From: Bicyclus anynana
Taxonomy: Eukaryota > Arthropoda > Insecta > Lepidoptera > Nymphalidae
DNA: 64,000 nt
Assembly (NCBI RefSeq): GCF_947172395.1
Contig: NC_069105.1
Span: 9,569,971 to 9,633,970 of the forward strand
Direction: 5' to 3'
The notes beneath the pieces were generated by a model. That model was not told where the DNA came from, did not search any database, and was given only the letters and a program-made list of their open reading frames with translations. The position numbers and the translations under genes are program-made. The stretch's first letter is position 1. Each line of letters starts with the position of its first letter. Positions 30,201-33,690 of the stretch are shown piece after piece.

Positions 30201-32945
30201 AGAGAAGAATAGATTAAAAAAAATCATCAGTTGTTCTTTTAAAAAAAATATTACAATTAGGTAAAAAATGTTACAATATTTTTTTTGACAGGATTTTGAC
30301 ATATTTTTTGTTTTTTTTTTGTACCGGCAACTCCATACGTTCTTTTGTTGTTTTGTAATGATCATCGTTGTAATGGTGGTGATTGTGTTGGTTCCAGGAG
30401 TCCCTGGGCGGGGTGTTCGGTACGGGTGCGGCAGGGCCGGAGGGCGCGGAGAGGAGGGAAGGGGGCAAGCGCGGCCGAAGACCTGGCAGGAAGGCACTAC
30501 TCGACAAACAGGACATGAAGGCCAAACTGGGTTAGTAGATATATATTTTTTTTAATTTATACTTTATATTATAAATGTGAAAGTAAGTCTGTCTGTCTGT
30601 TACCTTTTCACGGCTAAACGGCTGAACCGATCAAGATGATTTTTGGTATAATGGTAAATGGGACCTTGGAGCAAAACATAGGGTACTTTTTTATCTTGAA
30701 ATTAAAATAGAAGAGGGTGAAACAGGCGCTGTAAGTTGGTATGGAAAGTCCTTCATTTTTAGAGTTGCAGTTTTAAAAATTTGTTCATAAATCGTTCAAA
30801 AAAATACGAAATATATCGTGATTCAAGAATTTTTAAAATTCAACCTCTAAAGTGGTGAAATGGGAGTTGAAAGTTTACATTGATTTACACGCGGACGAAG
30901 AACCTCAAACATTCATTGATGCAATCGCGTACATTGAGATGGATGTGTGGTTTATAAAAGGAATGAATACATAAGAGGAAGTATGAAAGTTTTAAATTGT
31001 ATATACATAAATTAAGAGTATGCTAATAGCAAAGCAATTTTGTAAAAGGAACAGGGTGTCTGCGATCATTACTTTCGGAGCTACAGGGATTTAAAGGGTC
31101 AGATTTGCGGCGCTGACGCGGATCCCTGAAAACCGCCCCATACAAAATGTCACGAACTAATGACGTCGTAGATAATGTAATGATCGTTAGATTTGTATGT
31201 GCGTTCAAACAAAATTACTAATATCTTTGTTATTTGTGCGTTTATGTTTATAGTTCATATATTAAAAAAATCACATTTAATGTAAGGAAGCTAAAACTGT
31301 TTGAATTTTCATTTAATTACGATAAAAGATTTTTAATAGATTTTGAAATTTTATAGTCTCATTTATTTTGCAAATATCCAGACAATCTTTGCTTTTTATG
31401 TATAAATTAGTTAACATTGACCCTATTTACCCGAATGTATCATAATAATCAATATATTCAAACCTAGTCATCATCCCCATTTCGACTGGCGAGTTTGTCT
31501 TTATTATTATTGACGTTTTATTCTCGCTAATAACGTAACTGTGTAACGTTCCAGAACGCAGCAGACAGTCTGCTCGCGAGTGCCGGGCCCGCAAGAAGCT
31601 GCGCTATCAATATCTGGAGGAGTTGGTCGCCGATCGTGAACGCTCCGTGCTGTCGCTGAGGAAAGAGCTGGATAAGGTCAGTTCTTTTTTTAACCGACTT
31701 CAAAAAAGAGGAGGTTCTCAAGTTGAATGTTGTTTCAAATCTTTTTATGAGGACTTCTCTAAGGTAGTTAGTTATATCATCATTAGCAACACATATTCTT
31801 ACCGTTGCTCGAGTCGCCTCTCAGAATTAGAATGGTTAGGCTAGTCCATTATACTGGCTTAATGCTTATTGGCAGACTTATTTTTTTACTCTTCACAAGT
31901 TAGCCCTTGATTACAAACTCATCTGATGGTAAGTGATGATGCAATCTAAGATGAAATCGGGCTAACATGTTAGGAGGAGGAGGATGAAAATCCACACTTA
32001 CAGTTTCTACACACTTTCCACACTTAGTCTTTGCAGGTAGGTTGGTAACTAGCCAAAGCCGAAGTCTCCCACCAGCTAGACTTGGACCAATTAAGAATAG
32101 CCCAGCCGACGATCGAACCCAGGACCACCGTTTTGTAAATCCACCGCGTATACCACTTCGCCACGGAAGCCGTCAAAAACTTCACACAGATCATTTTACC
32201 GTTTAAGACACGTGATATTTAATTTCTTAATATGCACACAACTGAAAAGTTGGAAATGAACCCGGACCGGATTCGAACACACGCCCTCCGAATCAAAGAT
32301 ATATCCATTGGGATAGCACGGCTTCAAGTTAGTAATGTAGTAAGTTTAATATAGAGGTCCTGGGTTCGATTACAATTTTTAAAAATTCAAGTTATGATAT
32401 TGAAAGCCTCGTAACTTTAATTTTAAGTTTTCTACTTTTATTATTATTGAGCCCTGATAGACCAGTGGATATGACCTTTGCCTCCGATTCCGGAGGGGGT
32501 TCGAATCCGGTCCGGGGCGTGCACCTCCAACTTTTTAATTGTGTGCATTTTAAGAAATTAAATATCACGTGTCCCAATCGGTGAAAGAAAACATCGTGAG
32601 GAAACCTGCATACCAGAGAATTTTCTTAATTCTCTACATGTGAAGTCTGCCAATCCGCATTGGGCCAGCGTGGTGGACTATTGGCCTTACCCCTCTCATT
32701 CTGAGAGGAGACTCGAGCTCAGCAGTGAGCCGGATATGGGTTGATGACGACTTTTATTATTACCATTATCTAATACTTTCAAATGACGTTTCATCGGTGC
32801 TTGTATACTAAAAATATTGACTTCGATGCATGTTGTATTACAGTACTACAAATGGAATCTGGAGCTCGACCAGGGGCGGATGCCGGAGGGCATCGAGTCC
32901 CTTCTTCAAGAACTCGGTGTTAAGGAGGAGGAGAAACCTTTCTAA
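6167..32945 (+). CDS. CREBL2: CREBL2 / REPTOR-BP-like bZIP transcription factor (4 coding exons)
   Basis: Joining 6167-6217, 30398-30530, 31555-31676 and 32844-32945 gives an open frame of 135 codons plus TAA, with GT-AG introns of 24,180, 1,024 and 1,167 bp in phases 0, 1 and 0. Residues 1-40 are acidic then Gly/Ala-rich; 41-49 form a basic patch (KRGRRPGRK); 58-78 carry the basic region with the family-diagnostic RSRQSARECRARKKLRYQYL; 82-103 form a short imperfect zipper (Leu82, Arg89, Leu96, Tyr103 at d positions); 104-118 hold the conserved W..(E/M)LDQG-type tail. These blocks match the CREBL2 family, whose Drosophila member REPTOR-BP partners REPTOR in the transcriptional response to low TORC1 activity. 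The protein should be nuclear and bind CRE-like DNA as a dimer. The length is close to that of the human protein (about 120 residues). Identification is strong; the function is taken from the family. No start upstream of 6167 is supported in this exon. Confidence 0.95.
7434..7590. repeat. 31-bp minisatellite, about five copies
   Basis: The unit CATCCTTATATTATGACC plus TAGCCAAACTTATT is repeated; the second copy is truncated after GACCTA. Copies are nearly identical, so the expansion is recent. Confidence 0.95.
8278..8808. mobile_element. Helitron-like elements, including a G-rich (GGGTAGGG) stretch
   Basis: CTAGCAAATGCCCGCGACTA at the left and GACGGGTCCGCTAGTTA at the right are opposite-facing Helitron-like ends; the interior has an AACGGCTGAACGGATTTATC segment typical of these elements. 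Between about 8680 and 8765 runs of GGG every 4-8 bases (GGGTAGGGG-type) could form G-quadruplexes. Confidence 0.6.
8940..9170. repeat. Interspersed repeat also found at 58.3 and 62.7 kb
   Basis: TAGCTTGGCAACTTCGTTCG...GCGCGGGCCGG...GCATATCATGGGAGTGTCAT is the inverse of the segments near 58270-58445 and 62610-62830, which read GGCAAGTT..TTGATGACACTC..TATGGTATGCGGGTGAC..GCGCGG. The 68-codon frame here is therefore repeat sequence and not a gene. Confidence 0.7.
9236..9447 (+). mobile_element. Helitron-like nonautonomous element
   Basis: It contains GTTTGTTTGTTACTCCTTTA, CTACTGAACCGATTTGGC, a GGATAAACACGTAG...GGTTCCAGCGGGATTTGTG middle and a CTGGCGTCTGCTAATAA end. The same blocks recur at 16.2, 20.9, 22.8 and 28.4 kb. 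Confidence 0.65.
9462..9800. mobile_element. SINE family C with a nested GTGGCGTGCATA element
   Basis: CATCATTATCAGCCTATTTT, GAAGGAGGGTATAGAGC and CCAATGCGGGATGGTGGG mark family C. At 9655 a TGGCGTGCATAAGGATGTTA segment interrupts it, and TCCGAGGCAG / GTCGAGGCAG occur on either side (about 9648 and 9790), which may be a duplicated target site. Confidence 0.6.
9884..10192 (-). mobile_element. SINE family B, near full length
   Basis: Read on the minus strand it has A-box-like GTGGCGCAGTGGTATGCGCG, B-box GGTTCGATCCC, GGTCCAGGTCTGGCAGGTGG, GTTCCGGTATGATG and the terminal ACAAGTTAGCCC/ACTTGTAAAGAAT part. Confidence 0.85.
10704..11268. mobile_element. MITE with long terminal inverted repeats
   Basis: TAGTCCAGTAATTATAGG at the left faces CCTAATATTACTGGACTA at the right. 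A further matched inverted block AAAAATTCCTACTGAGCTGA (10744-10763) reappears inverted at about 11217-11237, so each arm is near 100 bp. The middle contains two diverged ACTGAG(C/G)TAGAATTAGCACCC copies. The open frames on both strands here are products of the inverted structure. Confidence 0.8.
11959..12282 (-). CDS. Unrecognised 107-residue ORF (doubtful)
   Basis: The frame encodes a mixed charged/hydrophobic protein containing an LDFRAILEAFLRLASLVRKK segment that could be helical, and a basic tail TLKRKRVTFKEKG. The last codons overlap a 19-bp direct repeat at 11953-11993. No family was recognised; it may be a remnant of a mobile element. No splice context supports a host gene. Confidence 0.2.
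   Translation of the reverse strand: MKMVVGLLPSSNFIYREDELDFRAILEAFLRLASLVRKKRVTGEYFQAIYLPLNKNQIKELKTYNQQSNFTILANKNEQRNVQEGDLIVQVTLKTLKRKRVTFKEKG
12395..12745 (+). mobile_element. Helitron-like fragments
   Basis: TGGCTGAACGGATATGGATG (12418-12437), ACTAATACTATAAATAGG and a GGGAATAATATAGC-like middle are blocks shared with the other Helitron-like copies. Ends are decayed. Confidence 0.5.
12829..12875. repeat. Perfect 23-bp inverted repeat with a 1-base spacer
   Basis: The left arm (12829-12851) is exactly complementary to the right arm (12853-12875) around a single C at 12852. The arms read AATACCTACCTAAGCACTGT plus CAG. Confidence 0.95.
13018..13530 (+). repeat. About 0.5 kb interspersed repeat, copy 1 (inverse of 30975-31487)
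   Basis: GGGGATGATGACTAGGTATG, AAGATTGTCTGGATA, AAACATAAACGCACAAATAA, TCTGACCCTTTAAATCCCTG and CATACTCTTAATTTATATGT occur here and, inverted and in reverse order, at 30975-31487. A 61-codon frame at 13292-13477 is shared by both copies with few changes. Element class unknown. Confidence 0.85.
13728..13833. repeat. 31-bp inverted repeat with a 44-bp loop
   Basis: CGTTTCACCCCGCAACCGGA (from 13728) faces its complement ending at 13833, with one mismatch in 31 bases. It lies just right of the 13018-13530 repeat and may belong to a larger element. Confidence 0.9.
13869..14180 (-). mobile_element. SINE family A, full length
   Basis: On the minus strand it begins AGCCGTGATAGCCCAGTGGA (A-box), has GGTTCGAATCC (B-box), GGCGTGCACCTCCAACTTTT and ends in AACCCATATTCG inverse plus GACGACGA. 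It is tRNA-derived by its promoter boxes and resembles noctuoid/butterfly HaSE-type SINEs. Confidence 0.85.
14360..14720. mobile_element. SINE family C split by a TIR element
   Basis: Family C sequence (TTATTTTAATGCCCAGC..GGGTTGGCGGGCATAGGGTG) is interrupted at 14498-14642 by an element with ends AGTGGCGTGCA / TGCACGCCACT. GTGATAAT is present on both sides (14480s and 14646s), fitting an 8-bp target duplication. Confidence 0.7.
14725..14815 (-). mobile_element. SINE family D fragment
   Basis: Inverse of a third tRNA-related SINE type: GTGTGGCACCACCATCTTCC and GAAAATTTCTGAGAAGAAAG correspond to the AAATTCTCAG..CCCGAAGTTGGGAAGGTG.. block seen at 23440. Confidence 0.5.
14818..15024 (+). mobile_element. 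Helitron-like nonautonomous element, near full length
   Basis: It begins TCTATACTAATATTATAAAG (TC start), carries GTTTGTTTGTTTG and ACTACTGGTTCGATTTC, and ends with GGGTGAAACCGCGCGGCGTC followed by AGCTA. Members of this family recur throughout the window. Confidence 0.75.
15333..15470 (-). mobile_element. SINE family A fragment (tail end)
   Basis: CACCCATATTCGGCTCACTG, GAGAGGGGTTAGGCCAATAG and GGCCCAATGCGGATTAGCAG mark the 3' half of family A. The head is missing. Confidence 0.8.
16020..16445. mobile_element. Two adjacent Helitron-like copies
   Basis: 16020-16205 is an inverse copy (GTGTGGTTCCCGTTCCCGTA ... TTTATAATATTAGTAAAGAT). 16228-16445 is a forward copy with GGATTAACACATAGGCTACT and an end GGACGGGCGTCCGTTAGTTT. 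Confidence 0.65.
16625..16750 (-). pseudogene. LINE 3'-end fragment
   Basis: The minus-strand translation gives a VKWQEAAKDRKRWKTLEEAF-like C-terminus as in RTE-type LINEs, followed by an AT-rich AATAAATAAA tail at 16621-16640. Confidence 0.65.
16765..16945 (+). mobile_element. Helitron-like element, copy 1 of a local duplication
   Basis: It holds CACGATATCTCGAAAACCGC, GGCAGGGAGG and AGACGTCCACTA blocks and the terminal hairpin GCGGACGaagtcacggGCGTCCGC followed by TAGTA. The copy at 17225-17403 matches with the same flank ACTATGATGTACATAGTGTC. Confidence 0.8.
17032..17215 (+). mobile_element. SINE family A with internal deletion
   Basis: The head AGCCGTGATAGCCCAGTGGA joins directly to AACCTGCATACTTGAGAATT, so the B-box and middle are deleted. 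The 3' half through GAGCCGATTATGGGTTG is intact. Confidence 0.85.
17225..17403 (+). mobile_element. Helitron-like element, copy 2 of a local duplication
   Basis: Same blocks as 16765-16945, including AGACGTCCACTATGAA and the GCGGACG...CGTCCGC hairpin followed by CTAGTA. The shared right flank (about 60 bp) shows that a genomic segment and not just an element was duplicated, offset about 459 bp. Confidence 0.8.
17540..17900 (+). promoter_or_regulatory. GC-rich island in intron 1, candidate alternative 5' UTR exon
   Basis: This repeat-free, CpG-rich interval ends in a consensus donor GTGAGT at 17892. TCAGTGTGTG near 17831 resembles an initiator. An open frame from ATG 17783 reaches the donor in phase 1, which would not match CREBL2 exon 2, so if spliced to it this would be noncoding or would use a downstream start. 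It may instead start another transcript. Confidence 0.3.
18888..19499. mobile_element. Nonautonomous DNA transposon with CAGGGTGTCCCG termini
   Basis: CAGGGTGTCCCGTAATTAAT (18888) faces ...TTAAGTTCGGGACACCCTG (ending 19499). Inner blocks GGTAGATACACCACCTA and TAGGTGGTGTATCTACC are also inverse. TA flanks both ends. The 612-bp interior has no transposase frame. Confidence 0.85.
19524..19928 (-). CDS. Unrecognised 134-residue hydrophobic ORF (doubtful)
   Basis: The frame begins MTFKKNHLNRSCFW and contains two hydrophobic stretches (about residues 13-32 and 73-90). It starts 25 bp beyond the end of a TIR element (18888-19499) and reads toward it. It could be a fragment of a multi-pass membrane protein, or a chance frame; length alone is weak evidence in this composition. 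No homology was recognised. Confidence 0.25.
   Translation of the reverse strand: MTFKKNHLNRSCFWALSAFACFMYYLTPLFPIDQNMCSMLVAMWNISYSSRNMESISFTTTIFLPSITSSRCGIFLVVSLVIMTLETYALSSRTLGSLQLHHVSCLLNIPSENCKISFHSVLPEPTYLKLQATY
20222..20345. repeat. Interspersed repeat (AAAGTC)n-headed
   Basis: AAAGTCAAAGTCAAAGTCAA leads into ATTTCAAATAGGCTTAGTTT ACAAGC..AACGTCAG. Related pieces of the family occur inverted near 10406-10460 and at 51165-51190 (CTACCGGTTCGGAAGGCAT). Confidence 0.55.
20943..21110 (+). mobile_element. Helitron-like fragment
   Basis: GGCTGGAATAATCACTGGAA, CCTTTTTATCCCGGGAAAAT and GGTTCCCGCGGGATTTGTGG match the middle of the Helitron-like family at 9.2 and 22.8 kb. Confidence 0.55.
21372..21585 (+). 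mobile_element. SINE family A, truncated
   Basis: TAATCGCCCAGTGAATATAA, GGTTCGATTTCGGTCCGGGG and GAGGAAACCTGCATACCTGA are intact; the 3' quarter is missing. Confidence 0.8.
21609..21955 (+). mobile_element. SINE family B, full length
   Basis: GACGGCGTCCGTGGCGCGGT leads to GGTTCGATCCC, GGTCCAGGTGTGGCTGGTGG, GATCCGGTACGATGTCGTGT and the CATCAGGTAAGATTGTAGTC...ACTTGTAAAGAATAAAAAAT tail. The two ORFs here are within the SINE. Confidence 0.9.
22014..22057. repeat. Perfect 20-bp inverted repeat with TTAT loop
   Basis: GTACGAACTATCCGTCCATA (22014-22033) is exactly complementary to 22038-22057. A second hairpin lies 30 bp to the right. Confidence 0.95.
22087..22121. repeat. Perfect 16-bp inverted repeat with TGC loop
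   Basis: TGAAAGGGCTTTATTG (22087-22102) faces its exact complement at 22106-22121. It is separated from the 22014-22057 hairpin by an ACCCTACCCTACCCTACC stretch, and GATACGATACGATAC follows. Confidence 0.95.
22845..22962 (+). mobile_element. Helitron-like fragment
   Basis: GGATTAACACATAGGCTATT, ATCCCGGAAAATCCATAGTT and GTCGCAGGCGGCTTCTAGTT are shared with the family, ending in a decayed CTAGT. Confidence 0.6.
22982..23287 (+). mobile_element. SINE family A, full length
   Basis: ACGTGATAGCCCAGAGGATA, GGTTCTAATCCGGCCCGAGG, ATCACGTGTCTCAAATGGTG and GAGAGGAGACTCGTGCTTAA are in order. The middle around 23140-23170 is partly replaced. Confidence 0.85.
23330..23610 (+). mobile_element. SINE family D plus adjoining repeat
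   Basis: GGTTCGAATCCTGGGTCGGG is a B-box followed by AAATTCTCAGCCCGAAGTTG GG and GTAGAGCACATTAAG. At 23525-23610 CACTTAAGTGGGGTCGG...CGTCTCTATTACTCGT matches 24710-24790 and belongs to another repeat. Confidence 0.6.
23713..24157 (+). mobile_element. SINE family A interrupted by another family A copy
   Basis: The outer plus-strand copy (AGCCGTGATAGCCCAGTGGA at 23715, ending AGTGAGCCGAATATGGGTTA) is split at 23842/24045 by an inverse copy. The outer copy is internally deleted between GCACCTCCA and GGCAAACCTGCA. Confidence 0.9.
23843..24044 (-). mobile_element. 5'-truncated SINE family A inserted in a SINE family A
   Basis: The inverse copy is flanked by GCGTGTGT at 23835-23842 and 24045-24052, an 8-bp target-site duplication. 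It lacks its tRNA-like head, ending at ...TATTTAATTTTT, as expected for 5'-truncated target-primed insertion. Confidence 0.9.
24165..24297 (-). mobile_element. SINE family C fragment
   Basis: On the minus strand CATCATCATCAGCCTATTTT AATGG and CCTCCCGCTTTTTAGGAGGA, with GACCCACAACGCTTC, match the 9462 copy. Confidence 0.7.
24530..24800. repeat. LINE-like and interspersed repeat scraps
   Basis: AGAGTCATTTAGCCCATATC and GCGCCCCATCAGGTGATGCT resemble 53085-53130 and 27590-27610. TCCCACTTAGGTGGGATCGG repeats the 23530 element. No intact gene. Confidence 0.5.
25433..25783 (+). promoter_or_regulatory. Candidate alternative promoter and first exon of CREBL2
   Basis: A GC/CT-rich stretch (25433-25560) is followed by AT-rich sequence and an ATG at 25760 opening MVTTRRKR before a consensus donor GTGAGT at 25784. 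The 24 coding bases end in phase 0, the same phase as exon 1, so splicing to exon 2 would keep the bZIP frame and replace the acidic N-terminus with a basic one. The evidence is donor, phase and position in intron 1; chance remains possible. Confidence 0.3.
25995..26570. repeat. Four diverged tandem copies of a roughly 150-175 bp unit
   Basis: ATATCCTTTGTTAA followed by TGATCCAAAAATAAC recurs near 25998, 26168, 26350 and 26488. It is followed each time by a GGCGGGGTCGACTTCATTG-like stretch, and in three of the four by GCAGCCGCCATTTTG or a close variant. The third copy lacks the CGCCAT motif. Confidence 0.75.
26071..27148. promoter_or_regulatory. Cluster of YY1/Pho-like CGCCATNTTG motifs
   Basis: Nine matches or near matches to CGCCATNTTG (the reverse of the YY1/Pho AANATGGCG core) begin at 26071, 26235, 26556, 26580, 26602, 26637, 27096 (first base altered), 27113 and 27139, all in the same orientation. 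An inverse ATATGGCG is at 26968. Some lie in tandem repeats, so duplication explains part of the clustering. Confidence 0.5.
26580..27720. repeat. Duplicated block with ATCGCAACGATAT subrepeats and two CREs
   Basis: The segment 26637-26970 reappears diverged at 27139-27710: both share TTGATGACGTGTC-like, TTGCGCAAACTCC-like and GTCTTAAATYAGACTTTA parts, and both end in a TGACGTCAT (26948-26955 and 27688-27695) shortly before an AT(A/C)AACATGGC-like stretch. The second copy is expanded by short ACATCGCAACGATAT repeats (27280-27440) and by a GC-rich repeat scrap (27541-27620). Confidence 0.6.
28015..28224 (+). CDS. Small ORF, 69 residues with two hydrophobic segments (doubtful)
   Basis: The frame runs from ATG 28015 to TAA 28222-28224 and encodes two hydrophobic stretches (about residues 1-25 and 53-69) around a polar loop containing NSNKVG and a SEEFLRVL block. 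Composition is less AT-biased than the flanks, and TTTAG precedes the ATG, so it could be a terminal exon or retrocopy of a small multi-pass membrane protein. No family was recognised and no partner exon was found. It lies inside CREBL2 intron 1. Confidence 0.25.
   Translation: MLILLVNMLCAAVELIVFTIYVACIDNSNKVGISANYHQNYYVSALSEEFLRVLSIIVGVIFLYFFMFY
28368..28582 (+). mobile_element. Helitron-like element
   Basis: CACACTAATATTATAAAAGT, GTATGTTTGTTACTCCTTAC, GTAGGCTACTTTATCG and CAAATCGGTTCAGTAGTTGA are family blocks. Confidence 0.65.
28584..28889 (+). mobile_element. SINE family A, full length
   Basis: AGCCGTGATAGCCCAGTGGA, GGTTCGAGTCCGGTCCGGGG, AAACATCGTGAGGAAACCTG, GGGCCAGCGTGGTGGACTAT and AGTGAGCCGAATATAGGTTG are intact and in order. 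Confidence 0.9.
29793..29998. mobile_element. SINE family C fragment
   Basis: ATCATCTTCATTATCAG, CCTCCCTCCTTATAAGAGAG and CCAATCCGGGTTGGCGG are family C blocks; it ends near CCACTGGACCAATGA. Confidence 0.6.
30130..30177. repeat. Perfect 20-bp inverted repeat with 8-base loop
   Basis: GTTTTTAATGGCTTTACTAT (30130-30149) is exactly complementary to 30158-30177. It lies 220 bp upstream of CREBL2 exon 2. Confidence 0.95.
30398..30530 (+). CDS. CREBL2: CREBL2 coding exon 2
   Basis: This 133-nt, GC-rich exon sits in AT-rich sequence, with acceptor ...GGTTCCAG and donor GTTAGT at 30531. It encodes residues 18-61: a Gly/Ala/Glu-rich linker, the KRGRRPGRK basic patch that aligns with KRGRKPAK of vertebrate CREBL2, and the start of the DMKAKLE block. 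The Glu62 codon is split over intron 2. The acceptor is a CAGGAG tandem (NAGNAG), so forms with and without Glu18 are possible. Confidence 0.95.
30563..30905 (+). mobile_element. Helitron-like element in intron 2
   Basis: TTTATATTATAAATGTGAAA, ACGGCTGAACCGATCAAGAT and an end with TTTACACGCGGACGAAG, a partial terminal hairpin. Confidence 0.65.
30975..31487 (-). repeat. About 0.5 kb interspersed repeat, copy 2 (inverse of 13018-13530)
   Basis: Copy 2 of the repeat described at 13018, in opposite orientation, ending 67 bp before exon 3. Shared blocks include AAATTAAGAGTATGCTAATA, CAGGGATTTAAAGGGTCAGA and CAGACAATCTTTGC. Confidence 0.85.
31555..31676 (+). CDS. CREBL2: CREBL2 coding exon 3 (DNA-binding and zipper core)
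   Basis: This 122-nt exon has acceptor TTCCAG and donor GTCAGT at 31677. It encodes the end of Glu62 and residues 63-102, that is the basic region RQSARECRARKK and most of the leucine zipper. Ser64 stands where most bZIP proteins have an invariant Asn, and Arg72 is the conserved arginine. The same Ser is present in vertebrate CREBL2, so this is a family trait and not a mutation. It is the best-conserved exon of the gene. Confidence 0.97.
31793..32176 (-). mobile_element. SINE family A scrap followed by SINE family B
   Basis: 31793-31880 is a decayed family A tail. 31895-32176 is a nearly complete inverse family B: CACAAGTTAGCCCTTGATTA ... GATCGAACCCAGGACC ... CCACTTCGCCACGGAAGCCG. Both are in intron 3. 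Confidence 0.8.
32176..32324 (-). mobile_element. SINE family A fragment (head half)
   Basis: The inverse head: ACACGTGATATTTAATTTCT, CCGGACCGGATTCGAACACA and GGGATAGCACGGCTTCAAG. Confidence 0.8.
32450..32748 (+). mobile_element. SINE family A, full length
   Basis: AGCCCTGATAGACCAGTGGA, GGTTCGAATCCGGTCCGGGG through GTGAGCCGGATATGGGTTGA, ending 95 bp before CREBL2 exon 4. Confidence 0.9.
32844..32945 (+). CDS. CREBL2: CREBL2 coding exon 4 and stop
   Basis: Acceptor TATTACAG precedes 33 codons and TAA at 32943-32945. The exon encodes YYKWNLELDQGRMPEG and an acidic/hydrophobic C-terminus ending KEEEKPF. The W...LDQG block matches the MYKQW..AMDQG segment that follows the zipper in vertebrate CREBL2. 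The tail is shorter than the vertebrate Ser/Asn-rich tail. Confidence 0.95.
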   Translation, partial: YYKWNLELDQGRMPEGIESLLQELGVKEEEKPF

Positions 32946-33690
32946 GCTGTCTGCTCTATGGAGGTAACTTACAATTTATGTAATTGCAGCCTTATCACAA
33001 CCGCCTACAGTTGAAATTCCACCAACATCGAACCTTTTACGAAGTTTTCAAGAATTTTGGCGCATCCCGTACAAGTGATTTGAAATATTCTTTTTTTTAT
33101 TGTAACCAACAAATTTATGTTACCTGCATAGTGTCTATTCAAAAAATCTGTTAAAAAAATTCATTATTTGTAATTTGATTTTTCAGTATTATCAAAGAAA
33201 GCAGGGTAAATGCATGACAATAATGGACGATTCTGATTTTTGATTTAGTGAAAAAAAAAATACAAAAAATATACATATAATATTGCTCAAAAATACTTTT
33301 GTCAATTAAAATATATAGCGTTTCTGTTTATTTATTATTTGGACGTAGAAATATTTAAAAGAACTTTATTCAAAATTGAGATAGATATAAAACGTTGTTA
33401 TTTTCAAAATTGTTATCTATTTTGGCCTAAAAAGCACGAAAAGTTACAGTTATTAATAGAAAATTAAAATGACACTATGCAGGTAATAAAGTATTTATAT
33501 GGAATGCTGTTATAAAGATTTACAAAAATATTTTTAATTAAACTGTTTAAAACAATGATATCGTTCTCGAATCTTTATCGTTAAAACAATAAAAAACATA
33601 TAAACATATGTTTATTTTAGTTAGTCGCATATAAAAAAAATGTACAGCAAAGATAGACCAAGGTTTGAATAAAGGCTCGCATCAACGGTC
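32946..33690 (+). terminator. CREBL2 proximal 3' UTR with poly(A) signals
   Basis: After the TAA, AT-rich sequence carries canonical AATAAA hexamers at 33485-33490, 33588-33593 and 33668-33673, giving proximal 3' UTRs of about 0.55-0.75 kb. No interspersed repeat interrupts this part. Which signal is used cannot be told, and continuation into longer 3' UTRs is possible. Confidence 0.55.

Larger units (their letters stand above)
6218..30397 (+). other. CREBL2 intron 1
   Basis: 24.2 kb between donor GTAAGT (6218) and the CAG|GAG acceptor at 30396-30397. Segments not listed separately (6218-7433, 7591-8277, 11269-11958, 15471-16019, 18000-18887, 19929-20221, 24800-25432, 28890-29792) are AT-rich with no gene or clear element recognised. 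Confidence 0.8.

Noticed and set aside
30156..30525. Minus-strand open frames of 84 and 113 codons
   Set aside because: They are antisense shadows of the GC-rich CREBL2 exon 2.
31623..31844. Plus-strand frame of 73 codons
   Set aside because: It is exon 3 read through its donor into intron 3 from an internal out-of-context ATG.
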